Part shown: one piece after another, positions 1-8,258 of the stretch
Numbering within the stretch: position 1 is the stretch's first letter
How the letters are laid out: every line of letters starts with the position of its first letter
Origin: Pseudoalteromonas neustonica
GTDB taxonomy: Bacteria > Pseudomonadota > Gammaproteobacteria > Enterobacterales > Alteromonadaceae
Direction of reading: 5' to 3'
NCBI RefSeq assembly: GCF_001653135.1
Contig: NZ_BDDS01000001.1
Location: forward strand, 620,001 to 684,000
Length of the DNA stretch: 64,000 nt
Notes under the pieces: model-generated
Told to the model about the DNA's origin: nothing
Databases searched by the model: none
Seen by the model: only the letters and a program-made list of their open reading frames with translations
Position numbers and translations under genes: made by a program

Positions 1-1137
1 GATGCGGGAGATCAGCTACTTGTTGAAGTTGCAAATCGCTTAAAGAAACGACTTCGAGCTGAAGATACCATTGCGCGTTTAGGTGGCGATGAATTTGCCG
101 TGCTACTAAGTGGTATTGAACGCCAAGAGCATGCAATGGATGTAGCCAACACGATTCAAAAAACCCTTAATGTGCCAATAATGCTTGGAAATAATGAAGT
201 AATTATTAGTGCCAGTATTGGTATTACAATGGCGCCATATGATAGCCAAGAAGAAGATCAATTATTAAAGCATGCTGATCTGGCAATGTATGAGGCAAAA
301 GCAAAAGGGCGAAATACTTACCACTTTTATAGCCAAGAACTCAATGCAGCAGCTAATGAAAGGCTATTCATTGAAAATGAACTACGTTTAGCCCTTAAAG
401 AGAAGCAGTTTGTGCTTTACTATCAACCTCAAGTTGACAGCAAAACACAACATGTAGTCGGTTATGAGGCACTTATACGTTGGTTCCATCCAACACAGGG
501 CATGATCCCACCAACAAAATTTATACCAATAGCAGAAGCGACGGGCTTAATTGTAGAGTTAGGTGCCTGGGTATTGCAGGAGTCATGCGAGTTTGCTGCA
601 AGATTAGCTGCACAAGGGCGAGAGAATAATATTTCAATAAACCTGTCAGCTCGTCAGTTTAAAGACGCTAATTTAGTGCCCTTGCTAGCATCAATGATAA
701 GACAAACAAATGTACCAGCTAGGCGATTGCACTTAGAGCTGACTGAAAGCATGTTGATGGGGAATGTTGAAGCGGCAATTACGCAATTACATCAATTAAA
801 AGCGTTAGGGGTGTCAATTTCTATTGATGATTTTGGGACAGGTTATTCGTCACTGAGTTATTTAAAGCGTTTCCCGGTTGATATTCTAAAAGTAGACCGT
901 TCGTTTGTAAAAGATATACCCGAAGATACAAACGATATGGAAATTACCGCAGCAATCATCGCAATGGCGCAAAAGTTAAAACTAAATGTTGTAGCTGAAG
1001 GCGTAGAGACAATAGAGCAAGTGGCGTTTTTACAGAACAACAATTGCTTCATAGTTCAAGGGTATTATTACAGCCCGCCAATTCCTGAAAGTGAGCTTCC
1101 TAAGTTATTTGAAAAGCTCAATGACACAATAAAATAA
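1..1137 (+). CDS. GGDEF-EAL cyclic-di-GMP protein, 3' part only
   Basis: The reading frame is open from the first base, so the 5' end of this gene lies outside the window. What remains is about 378 codons: the second half of a diguanylate cyclase (GGDEF) domain, with an intact GGDEF signature encoded near 91-105, followed by a complete EAL phosphodiesterase domain. The EAL domain has its EALIRW signature and the DDFGTGYSSL metal-binding segment, so hydrolysis of c-di-GMP is chemically plausible. Which activity dominates cannot be told from sequence, and any sensory domain upstream is not visible. A hairpin terminator follows the stop within 35 bp, so the gene ends its transcription unit here. 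Confidence 0.93.
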   Translation, partial: DAGDQLLVEVANRLKKRLRAEDTIARLGGDEFAVLLSGIERQEHAMDVANTIQKTLNVPIMLGNNEVIISASIGITMAPYDSQEEDQLLKHADLAMYEAKAKGRNTYHFYSQELNAAANERLFIENELRLALKEKQFVLYYQPQVDSKTQHVVGYEALIRWFHPTQGMIPPTKFIPIAEATGLIVELGAWVLQESCEFAARLAAQGRENNISINLSARQFKDANLVPLLASMIRQTNVPARRLHLELTESMLMGNVEAAITQLHQLKALGVSISIDDFGTGYSSLSYLKRFPVDILKVDRSFVKDIPEDTNDMEITAAIIAMAQKLKLNVVAEGVETIEQVAFLQNNNCFIVQGYYYSPPIPESELPKLFEKLNDTIK

Positions 1138-1144
1138 GTACTTT

Positions 1145-1171
1145 AAAAGGCACCATGCAAGGTGCCTTTTT
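1145..1171 (+). terminator. Rho-independent terminator after the GGDEF-EAL gene
   Basis: The hairpin AAGGCACC / GGTGCCTT with a short loop is followed by a run of T and starts 8 bp after the stop codon. Confidence 0.85.
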
Positions 1172-1177
1172 CATAGA

Positions 1178-1407
1178 TATACCCAAACCACCTTAGGATG
1201 TAGACTTCAGCGTTTCACTGGTGTTTATAATATCAAGGCGTTACTTTGCAACAATGGCTGTCCCTTTTAAGAAGTAACAACGATGAGAGTAAGCGCCGGT
1301 GAAATGCCCAAAGGATTGGTTTAAAAGCGATTTATTTGCAATCAATGCCTTGCCTAAATCGCTTTTAATTCCAACTGAAACTTGTATATTGAGGTGGTTA
1401 GGGTATA
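1178..1407 (+). repeat. Family A dispersed inverted-repeat element, copy 1
   Basis: This gene-free element of 230 bp begins TATACCCAAACCACCTTAG and ends with the approximate reverse complement, GAGGTGGTTAGGGTATA. Inside are a GCGTTTCAC / GTGAAATGC pair and an AAAGCGATTTA / TAAATCGCTTT pair, so the single strand could fold into a stem carrying two hairpins. It matches the copies at 34452-34730 (inverted) and 46620-46880 over nearly its whole length. It fills the gap between a terminator and the 3' end of the tyrP-like gene. The short open frames crossing it are not believable genes. It resembles a non-autonomous miniature element in form; no transposase is present. Confidence 0.85.
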
Positions 1408-1415
1408 AAGCAGGT

Positions 1416-2621
1416 TTACCCAATTGCTGGAATAAGTCCCGCCATTTGCAACCCCTGAGCACTAATTATGAGCACTCCACATAGGCCCGCTACCATTAGC
1501 CCTATGTTACCGCCTCGAACTGTGTAGCCTTTACGGTTGTTGTTGCTATTACGTTGCTTATAAACCATCGTAACAGGCAAAAAAACAGCCAATACAACAA
1601 GTGCAATAGCAGCATAGCCCAATGCCATTATAAACCCTTGAGGATAGAAAAGTGCAAAGCCAAGAGGTGGAATAAACGTGATTAAAGCGGTTTTTATTCT
1701 GTCTCTGCTGCCATCACCTTTTTTAAATGCATCAGCAAAAAAGTCAAACAACCCTAAGCTCACACCCAAGAATGAAGTTGCCAACGCTAAATCGGCAAAT
1801 AAATTAACGGCGGTTGCCACGGCTGAATTATTTGCAATATTTGCCATGCTAGCAACAAAACCGGGTAACCCTGTACTTTTTAGTAACTCTGCTTGGCTCA
1901 TCATACCTTGGCTAATTAGCTGCCAAAATATATAAATCACTAAAGGCAGCGCAGCGCCTGTTATCATTACACGACGAAGTGTTTTAATATCAAGGCCTAC
2001 ATATTTTACGATAGACGGAATAGAGCCATGAAAACCAAAAGAGGTAAATATAACAGGAATAGCGGATAGAATAAGCCCTTGTTCAATTGGCATTTCAAGT
2101 AAATGCTGGCCATGAACATAAGGGGTTAGCATGTAAAATAGGCTAGCAAGTACAACTATTTTAATGCTAAACAGCACACGGTTTAGCTTATCAACCTTGC
2201 TTGTGCCCATTGTAACAACTGTGCCGATAACAATTGCGAGAATGATAGAACCTATTTGTGGGGCAATATCAAAATTGAAAGCATTATTTATTTTTTCTTG
2301 TAGTTGCGCGCCGCCACCGGCGATATAAGCTGCACAGAGCGCGTAAAACAAAAACATGACAGAAAAGTTAGCCACGTATTGCCCACGCTTGCCAAGCCAA
2401 GATTTAGCTAACGTATTGAGCGTAGCATCACGATCGGCATGTTGATGTAATTCCAGCATGAGTAGTGCCGTATAGGTCATTAGTACCCATGTAGCAATGA
2501 TTAAACTTAATGCAGTTGTAAACCCTAATCCTGCGGATGCGATAGGAAGCGCGAGCATCCCTGCGCCTATAGTGGTACCTGCAACAATTAACATGCTGCC
2601 TATTGTTTTATTTTTAAGCAC
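1416..2621 (-). CDS. tyrP: Aromatic amino acid (tyrosine-type) transporter, HAAAP family
   Basis: The product has 401 residues and about 11 hydrophobic segments. It is an inner-membrane proton symporter of the hydroxy/aromatic amino acid permease family, to which TyrP, Mtr and TnaB belong. The N terminus carries the family signature GTTIGAGMLALP at about residues 15-26. The start is GTG, chosen because an AGGGG ribosome-binding site lies 6 bases upstream and the family signature begins right after it. A near-perfect TyrR box lies 91 bp upstream (2712-2729), which supports an aromatic amino acid substrate and control by TyrR. Tyrosine rather than tryptophan is inferred from that box and overall similarity to TyrP. 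The 3' end abuts a family A repeat. Confidence 0.88.
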   Translation of the reverse strand: MLKNKTIGSMLIVAGTTIGAGMLALPIASAGLGFTTALSLIIATWVLMTYTALLMLELHQHADRDATLNTLAKSWLGKRGQYVANFSVMFLFYALCAAYIAGGGAQLQEKINNAFNFDIAPQIGSIILAIVIGTVVTMGTSKVDKLNRVLFSIKIVVLASLFYMLTPYVHGQHLLEMPIEQGLILSAIPVIFTSFGFHGSIPSIVKYVGLDIKTLRRVMITGAALPLVIYIFWQLISQGMMSQAELLKSTGLPGFVASMANIANNSAVATAVNLFADLALATSFLGVSLGLFDFFADAFKKGDGSRDRIKTALITFIPPLGFALFYPQGFIMALGYAAIALVVLAVFLPVTMVYKQRNSNNNRKGYTVRGGNIGLMVAGLCGVLIISAQGLQMAGLIPAIG

Positions 2622-3032
2622 TTTTTGCCCCTAAAACTACGTGAGAGGCAGGCAAGATATAACTAGTTGAAGCAAACTTAAATAGTTTTGTTATAAATCA
2701 AAGAAATTAACTGTAACTTATGATTTACAAGCATAGTATCTAGTACGCGTTTTTAGCGACTGCGTGGCATAATAAAAAGCAGTAAAGAGTGTTGACTTAT
2801 TAACCAGTTCTGGTATTTCTATTAGTTCAAAATAATATTTGTTTAAGATAACTATAAACATGCATCAAACTAACCGACTACTAACTCTATCATGTTCATG
2901 GCTGGCTTCATCAGTCATGTATGTGCGTATGGGTAGCGGTCTGGTATAGTTTTTATATTTTAGCCGCGATTTCAAAGCGGTTAGAATCATCCTCCTTTCC
3001 TCTTTTACATCGCTCTTTAAAGGAATTATCGT
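2622..3032. other. Divergent intergenic region tyrP / EamA transporter
   Basis: This stretch of 411 bp is A+T-rich and has no believable gene; the 60-codon frame beginning at 2921 overlaps the transporter start and lacks support. It holds the TyrR box at 2712-2729 and, at its right end, the AAAGGA ribosome-binding site of the EamA gene (3019-3024). Nothing else was recognised. Confidence 0.6.
2712..2729 (-). promoter_or_regulatory. TyrR box upstream of tyrP
   Basis: The sequence TGTAAC-N6-TTTACA differs at one base from the established TyrR operator TGTAAA-N6-TTTACA. Its place 91 bp upstream of an aromatic amino acid transporter is where TyrR boxes occur in enteric bacteria. Whether it activates or represses cannot be read from the sequence. 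Confidence 0.7.
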
Positions 3033-3935
3033 GTGAACGTAAAAGCGTCGTATTTGTTGATGGTGTTGATTTGGTCAACAACGCCTTTAGGCATTGTTTT
3101 TAGTAGTGAAACTGTTGCGCCGACTTTAGCTGTGCTCATGCGCATGCTAATAGGCTTAGTTTTAGCCGCTTTTGTTGTTGCTATAGCAAATATTCGTGTG
3201 CCATGGCATCGCCGCGCATGCTTTTTATATGGTTATTCGAGTATTGGCATCTACGGTGGCATGTTACTCAGTTATATGGCTGCCAAAACAGTACCATCAG
3301 GCATTATTTCTTTGATGTTTGGTTTAGCCCCCATATTGTCGGGCTTATTGGCACAGCGCCTTTTAAACGAGCCAAAATTTAGTCTTATAAAAATTATCGC
3401 TCTTGGTTTTGCTCTACTTGGGTTGTTTTTAGTGAGTGCAAAGCATATTCAAGGTTCTTTAATGCAGCTACAAGGTTTACTGTATGTGTTTATGGCAGTA
3501 TGCTTTTTTAGCCTCAGTGGCGTGATGATTAAGCGCGTAAAAATAGCAATTCATCCGATGGCAACAACCTTTGGCGCATTAGTATTTGTAACCCCTTTAT
3601 TTTTTATTACATGGTGGATTGTTGATGGGCAATTACAAAGCCATTTATGGAGCGCAAAATCGCTCTGGTCAATAGTCTATTTAGGTGTGTTTGGCTCTCT
3701 TATTGGCGCTTTGGCATATTTTCATGTGCTGCAAAAGTTGCCAGCAAGCACGGTGGCCTTAACAACATTGATCACACCAAGCTTCGCGATTGGTTTAGGT
3801 GCATGGTTAAATGATGAATCAGTTGATCAACAGCTCATTATAGGTGCGGTGATCATATTAATGAGCTTGGCGGTGTTCCAATTTGGTGAAAATTGGATGA
3901 AAAAAAGAGTTAAGTTTAGAAAACTTAACTCTTAA
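3033..3935 (+). CDS. EamA/DMT-superfamily inner-membrane transporter
   Basis: The product has 300 residues with ten predicted membrane helices in two EamA repeats, the layout of drug/metabolite exporters of the RhaT/YdcZ type. The substrate is unknown; relatives export amino acids, nucleosides or drugs. A GTG start at 3033 is used because AAAGGA stands 8 bases upstream and the first helix (LLMVLIWSTTPLGIVFSSE) begins right after it; the P-L-G in this helix is typical of the family. It is a single-gene unit convergent with motY. Its last codons overlap a perfect 13-bp inverted repeat that forms a terminator for motY on the other strand. Confidence 0.85.
   Translation: MNVKASYLLMVLIWSTTPLGIVFSSETVAPTLAVLMRMLIGLVLAAFVVAIANIRVPWHRRACFLYGYSSIGIYGGMLLSYMAAKTVPSGIISLMFGLAPILSGLLAQRLLNEPKFSLIKIIALGFALLGLFLVSAKHIQGSLMQLQGLLYVFMAVCFFSLSGVMIKRVKIAIHPMATTFGALVFVTPLFFITWWIVDGQLQSHLWSAKSLWSIVYLGVFGSLIGALAYFHVLQKLPASTVALTTLITPSFAIGLGAWLNDESVDQQLIIGAVIILMSLAVFQFGENWMKKRVKFRKLNS
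3900..3933 (-). terminator. Terminator for motY lying inside the convergent transporter gene
   Basis: Perfect 13-bp arms AAGAGTTAAGTTT / AAACTTAACTCTT are separated by 3 bases. Read on the minus strand, the hairpin is followed by a run of seven T. It lies about 105 bp past the motY stop, within the last 12 codons of the EamA gene. On the plus strand the T run is missing, so it is best read as a minus-strand terminator. Confidence 0.75.
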
Positions 3936-3954
3936 ATATTATTGAAAGTATAGT

Positions 3955-4029
3955 TAGGGCGTGTCTTCAGCGCGATTTAATCACCTCTAGATTGAACAAG
4001 CTTTAATCATTGAAGGTTAGCACGTCCTA
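3955..4029. repeat. Family B dispersed repeat, miniature copy
   Basis: This 75-bp piece starts TAGGGCGTG and ends CACGTCCTA. Between the ends it keeps the GCGATTTAATC-CCTCTAGATT part seen near the right end of the full copy at 57813-58063, but the central 170 bp are absent. It sits between the convergent EamA and motY genes. Confidence 0.75.
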
Positions 4030-4037
4030 ATTTTTAA

Positions 4038-4916
4038 CTACATTTTTGCTATTTGAATAACTAAGCGTCGGTTTTTGTCTCGACCTAAAATATTATCGTT
4101 AGTCGCTACGTGGCGCTTTTCGCCAAACCCTTGGGTTTCGACCTTGGCTTCATCAATACCTAAACTGACCATATAATCTTTTATAGCTTTAGCGCGTTTT
4201 TTTGAAAGCTCTAAGTTGTTCCAGCGTCCACCGTAGCTGTCGGTATAGGATGCAATAGAAATAGACGCAATCCCCGTATCGTACTTTAAATACTCAGCAA
4301 TTTTGTCTAAGCGCTGTTGAGATGATTTTGTTAGCTTACTTGTGTTTGGTTGGTAATTCATTACGGTAAATGAAATATCCTCAAAGCTATAAGGCAATAA
4401 CTCGTCGCGACATTGTAAAAAAGCCCAATAGGCTTGTTTGAAATTGATGCTTGATAAACCAACGGCAATTTTATCGGCACTGTTTTGCCAGTCTTGGTAA
4501 TAAAAAGTTGGATAATAGCCTTTCTCAAGTTCTGTGAGCATTTCCCACGCTGTTTTATTTCCAAGTTCACCATCGAACTTTCTAAGTAGTTTCATATTAG
4601 CTAAGTCGCGAGCGGGTAATCCTGCTCGCCAAGTTGGCGGCACTGCTTTTAATCCCGCAATAGCGTAATTATCTGGGCGCACAACCATATCAAGATTGAA
4701 AGTAACATTTTTGTTTTTACTGGCATCAGCACTGAAAATTGCCTCACCATAGTAAGGAACCTCATGATTTAACTGACATTGTAAACGAGTGGTTTTAACG
4801 ACTTCCCATTGTGAGTTATCTGCCGTCGCAGTGTATTGGCGCATCGCAGCGCTCGCCGTATTTGACAGGCATACAGTTGCAATGCTTAGACTGATAAACA
4901 GCATTGAAAGCTTCAT
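4038..4916 (-). CDS. motY: Sodium-driven flagellar motor protein MotY
   Basis: The protein of 292 residues has a signal peptide (about residues 1-23, cleavage after SNTASAA). A MotY-specific N-terminal domain (RLQCQLNHEVPYYGEAIF, then FYYQDW) follows, and a C-terminal OmpA-like peptidoglycan-binding domain with TDSYGGRWNN near residue 226. Length and sequence closely match MotY of Vibrio, a component of the T ring that anchors the PomA/PomB stator around the polar, sodium-driven motor in the periplasm. It is divergent from rnt, the same arrangement known for Vibrio parahaemolyticus motY, which strengthens the call. I looked for a sigma-28 promoter in the shared upstream region and saw no convincing one. 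Confidence 0.95.
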   Translation of the reverse strand: MKLSMLFISLSIATVCLSNTASAAMRQYTATADNSQWEVVKTTRLQCQLNHEVPYYGEAIFSADASKNKNVTFNLDMVVRPDNYAIAGLKAVPPTWRAGLPARDLANMKLLRKFDGELGNKTAWEMLTELEKGYYPTFYYQDWQNSADKIAVGLSSINFKQAYWAFLQCRDELLPYSFEDISFTVMNYQPNTSKLTKSSQQRLDKIAEYLKYDTGIASISIASYTDSYGGRWNNLELSKKRAKAIKDYMVSLGIDEAKVETQGFGEKRHVATNDNILGRDKNRRLVIQIAKM

Positions 4917-5122
4917 CGCGGGATCTCCAACAATTTATTTACGCCAATATCTTGGCAAAGACTGCATTTACAAAGGCACTGAGCCATCATAATGTCGTTA
5001 GCTAGTTAAATAAAGCAAGTTATATGCCTAAATGTAAGCGTTAAATTAATCGGTAAAGCCCTAGCACAGGAGCTATGATTTTTGACATAATAGCCAGCTT
5101 ACTCTGGCAAACCAAGAATACT

Positions 5123-5785
5123 ATGGCAAATACTGAACAAACTCTTTTCGCAAAACGCTTTCGTGGCTTTTTCCCGGTGGTTATTGATGTTGAAACTGCG
5201 GGCTTTAATAAAGTAACCGATGCACTGCTAGAAATTGCGGTGTCAGTATTAAAAATGGACGATGATGGGCTGCTAAGCATTGATCACACGGTTCATTTTC
5301 ATGTAGAACCATTTGAAGGGGCTAATATTGAACAAGCCGCAATTGACTTCAACGGTATAGACCCATTTTCGCCATTACGCGGTGCAGTACCTGAAGAAGA
5401 AGCAATTAAAGAAATTTGTAAAGTTGTGCGCAAAGCTCAAAAAGCCGCAGGCTGTCAGCGATCAGTGATTGTGGCTCATAATGCTGCATTTGATCATGGT
5501 TTTTTAAATGCATCAATTGAGCGTAACAATATTAAACGTACGCCTTTTCATCCTTTTGTAAGTTTTGATACTACTTCACTGGCAGGCTTAGCACTTGGTC
5601 AAACAGTATTAGCAAAAGCATGCAGAGCGGCAGGTATTGAGTTTGATAACCAACAAGCTCATTCAGCACTTTATGATACAGAGCGTACTGCTGAACTTTA
5701 TTGCTTCATTGTTAATCGTTGGCAAGAACTCGGTGGCTGGCCGCTAGCAGAAGAAGTGCTAGATGATTCAGAGGGAAGTATTTAA
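5123..5785 (+). CDS. rnt: Ribonuclease T
   Basis: The product has 220 residues and is a DEDDh-type 3'-5' exoribonuclease that trims tRNA and other stable RNA 3' ends as a cytoplasmic homodimer. The exonuclease motifs are visible: [10 protein letters not shown] with D22 and E24, [11 protein letters not shown], and [12 protein letters not shown] with the catalytic His and Asp. The ATG at 5123 gives the usual family length; the frame extends upstream to 5075, but those 16 residues are not like other RNase T proteins. The gene is divergent from motY with a gap of 206 bp. Confidence 0.95.
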   Translation: MANTEQTLFAKRFRGFFPVVIDVETAGFNKVTDALLEIAVSVLKMDDDGLLSIDHTVHFHVEPFEGANIEQAAIDFNGIDPFSPLRGAVPEEEAIKEICKVVRKAQKAAGCQRSVIVAHNAAFDHGFLNASIERNNIKRTPFHPFVSFDTTSLAGLALGQTVLAKACRAAGIEFDNQQAHSALYDTERTAELYCFIVNRWQELGGWPLAEEVLDDSEGSI

Positions 5786-5798
5786 AGTGATGAGTAAA

Positions 5799-5828
5799 AC
5801 TCAGTCGTTAAAACGACTGAGTAATTTT
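5799..5828 (+). terminator. Terminator after rnt, overlapping the fapA stop
   Basis: The hairpin ACTCAGTCGTT / AACGACTGAGT is followed by AATTTTT. It spans the stop codon of the convergent fapA gene. On the minus strand it is followed by TTTTACT, so it may work in both directions. Confidence 0.7.
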
Positions 5829-7433
5829 TCCTTCAGTCATTTTGACTAAGTGGGGTGGGTAAATTCGCGAAAAGTGCTTTGAATCTTTCGCAATTTTAAG
5901 CTCCACACCAGGGTGCATTAGCTCATTAATTTTTAACCGACTGGTTGCTAATAAACGCGTTATTTTTTGTTTTATCAAATGTTTTTTACGTTTGGTATTT
6001 GCGATACGAATATCAATTTGTTGCTCGCTGGCTGATATTTTATCTAAAAATAGTTGTCGCTTAACGGGTAGTGGAATTTTAACTGCTTTTTTACGCGCTT
6101 GCTTAAGTGCGACAGATTTAGTGGCGAGCAGTTTTTCAAAATCGGCAATTTGTTGTTGTTTTTGACGTAAGTCATGCCAATATTGCGCAAGATAAACGCG
6201 GGTTTTAGTACCTGATGGCGCACCTAATTCGCCGGTTTCAATCCGCATTGCGTCTAGTATATTGCCACCAATTATTTTACCTCTGGGATTATTGGCTTTT
6301 CCTACACGAATTAACCGCCGCGCACTTAAATCACAATGCAATGCCTGACGTTCTATAAATAAATCTTGCTCAGTATGAATATGACAATATTGCGCATAGC
6401 CAATTGAAATAGTACGAGCTGCTTTAATTTTACAGGTAAAGGCTTCGCTACCTTCACGCTTTCTGCCTATCGCGCCCAACATGATAGTAACGGCACTCGC
6501 ACTTTCGATTTTTCCGGATTCAACAAACCCGAGTACAGTGATATCACCACTTGCACGAACACGCATACCATCTTTAATATCACCGCTAATGATTACACTG
6601 CCATCAAAATCAACATGGCCAGTGCCAATATCAACATTATCAAAACAGAGAACATCATCAACCCGCATACCTCGCGGCAGAGCAACGGGTACGCCTTTAC
6701 AGTCTGCTATGAGAATATTGGGGTTTTCCGGGTCTATTTTAGTCCCTTCAAAAGGTTGTAATGCTAAATCTTTTCCTGGGTTGGCGGGAAGAATATCACC
6801 AAAAACAGTGTAACCATCTTCACCTGACGTTGCAGCAACACGCTGCATTAGAGGGGTGCCCGGTTTTACCGTAATAATGGCGCCTAAATCACGCATGTCG
6901 ACCTTACCGCCTTCTTTTGCTTGTGGGCTTAAAACGCGGTCTTGGGCTGTAGAACACAAACGCACAAATTTAGCATCACTGCCTTCTTTAGGCCTGCGCC
7001 CGTGAGCAACAATCGCCTTATAAGAAACACCAGCAGGCTTTTCAAACTGTTGGCCTAAAAAATTATCCAGTGCGCGAGTGCTAACACCTTGTAATACACC
7101 AGCGTCAGCTAACACCTCGCGCGCCAGTTCCATAGACATCAACGTGCCGCCCTTAGCGGTGGTCAATGTTGCCTCTGCTACCATATTTTTTTCATCAACT
7201 TGAATGAGTAATGATGCATCAAGTGCACGGGCAATAATGAGAGGATCAGCTTGATAGTTTTTGCTAGGAGAGAACAACTTACCGATATTTGCACTGACTA
7301 TTTCAAAATCAGCATATGCAGATTCTTCTATTAACTCCATAAGTTGAGAGCTAGTGGCTGGAAAACCACTGTTTTTTGGGTGCTCAAGCAATGAAACAAA
7401 GCCTGTTTGCATATCATGGGTAAACAACGACAT
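5808..7433 (-). CDS. fapA: FapA/DUF342-family protein
   Basis: The product has 541 residues and belongs to the DUF342 (FapA) family: an N-terminal region of about 100 residues, a beta-helix-like DUF342 core (roughly residues 110-420, with repeating turns such as VDFDGSVIISGDI and MRVRASGDITVLG) and a basic coiled coil near 420-500. In Vibrio vulnificus FapA is needed for polar flagellar assembly and responds to glucose through the phosphotransferase system; the same role here is an inference, helped by motY lying one gene away. AGGAAG upstream of the ATG at 7433 is a good ribosome-binding site. It is a single-gene unit. Confidence 0.83.
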   Translation of the reverse strand: MSLFTHDMQTGFVSLLEHPKNSGFPATSSQLMELIEESAYADFEIVSANIGKLFSPSKNYQADPLIIARALDASLLIQVDEKNMVAEATLTTAKGGTLMSMELAREVLADAGVLQGVSTRALDNFLGQQFEKPAGVSYKAIVAHGRRPKEGSDAKFVRLCSTAQDRVLSPQAKEGGKVDMRDLGAIITVKPGTPLMQRVAATSGEDGYTVFGDILPANPGKDLALQPFEGTKIDPENPNILIADCKGVPVALPRGMRVDDVLCFDNVDIGTGHVDFDGSVIISGDIKDGMRVRASGDITVLGFVESGKIESASAVTIMLGAIGRKREGSEAFTCKIKAARTISIGYAQYCHIHTEQDLFIERQALHCDLSARRLIRVGKANNPRGKIIGGNILDAMRIETGELGAPSGTKTRVYLAQYWHDLRQKQQQIADFEKLLATKSVALKQARKKAVKIPLPVKRQLFLDKISASEQQIDIRIANTKRKKHLIKQKITRLLATSRLKINELMHPGVELKIAKDSKHFSRIYPPHLVKMTEGKITQSF

Positions 7434-7654
7434 TTAGAATACTTCCTATTTAATATGCCTGTTTTTATTATTTTTTATCCCCAAACCAAATAACTAAAAT
7501 GAGTTTGGTGGTTTAGCCAAGCATTTGAGCATAACTTTGAATGTATGTTAAGCAATTGTTCTATTTTATTTCGTTTCTCGGCATTTTGTTAACATGTTTA
7601 TGTGTATTAAATGAGCAGTTAAATAAAATGCTTAAAATAAAGCGCAGAAGGGCC

Positions 7655-7684
7655 TTGAGTATCAGTGCGTTACTCAGTTATACT
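7655..7684 (+). promoter_or_regulatory. Sigma-70-type promoter of ssrA
   Basis: TTGAGT and TATACT are separated by 18 bp and end about 32 bp before the mature 5' end of tmRNA. This fits a precursor with a short leader that RNase P would remove. Confidence 0.55.
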
Positions 7685-7716
7685 GGCTGCACGCTCTGAA
7701 TGAGTTTACTAATTCA

Positions 7717-8073
7717 GGGGCTGATTAGGATTCGACGGAATTCAAGAAGCCCAAGGTGCATGTCGAGGTGCGGTTTGCCTCGTTAAAAAGCCGCAATCTA
7801 AAGTAATCGCAAACGACGATAACTACTCTCTAGCAGCTTAGGCTGGCTAGCGCTCCTTCCATGTATTCTTGTGGACTGGATTTTGGAGTGTCACCCTAAC
7901 ACCTGATCGCGACGGAAACCCTGGCCGGGGTTGAAGCGCTAAAACTAAGCGGCCTCGCCTTTATCTACCGTGTTTGTCCGGGATTTAAAGGTTAATTAAA
8001 TGACAATACTAAACATGTAGTACCGACGGTCGAGGCTTTTCGGACGGGGGTTCAAATCCCCCCAGCTCCACCA
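7717..8073 (+). ncRNA. ssrA: Transfer-messenger RNA (tmRNA)
   Basis: This RNA of 357 nt rescues stalled ribosomes together with SmpB. The tRNA-like ends are GGGGCTGATT at the 5' side and a T arm GGTTCAAATCC with acceptor CAGCTCC and encoded ACCA at the 3' side. The 5' GGGGCTG pairs with CAGCTCC and includes the G-U pair read by alanyl-tRNA synthetase. The resume codon is GCA at 7809, and the encoded tag is ANDDNYSLAA, ending at TAG (7839-7841). The terminal LAA is the ClpXP degron, and clpP and clpX are in this same window. The tag differs from E. coli ANDENYALAA at two places. Confidence 0.97.
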
Positions 8074-8110
8074 ATATAGGTTTTTAAATTCGTTGATTTA
8101 AAAACCCTAA

Positions 8111-8151
8111 AAAACCCGCAAATTTGAGCAATCAAGTTTGCGGGTTTTTTT
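8111..8151 (+). terminator. Terminator of ssrA
   Basis: The hairpin AAAACCCGCAAATTTGA / TCAAGTTTGCGGGTTTT, with a GCAA loop, ends in a T run 38 bp beyond the encoded CCA. Confidence 0.9.
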
Positions 8152-8258
8152 ATGCAATTCATTTATATAAACAATGGGCTGACTGTACAAATAAAGTTTG
8201 AAAGTGTTACTTTATCAACGACTGCTCAATTTAATAACCTAATTAATGAACTGACAAA

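Noticed and set aside
1241-1484. Frames of 61 and 73 codons on opposite strands
   Set aside because: They lie in a family A repeat and run into the tyrP 3' end; equivalent frames are not kept in the other two copies.
2921-3103. 60-codon frame before the EamA transporter
   Set aside because: It overlaps the start of the transporter in another frame and has no ribosome-binding site or recognisable product.
4917-5122. Sigma-28 flagellar promoter for motY
   Set aside because: I looked for TAAA-N15-GCCGATAA-like sequences on the minus strand; only a poor partial match (CCGATTAA near 5045) without a -35 was found.
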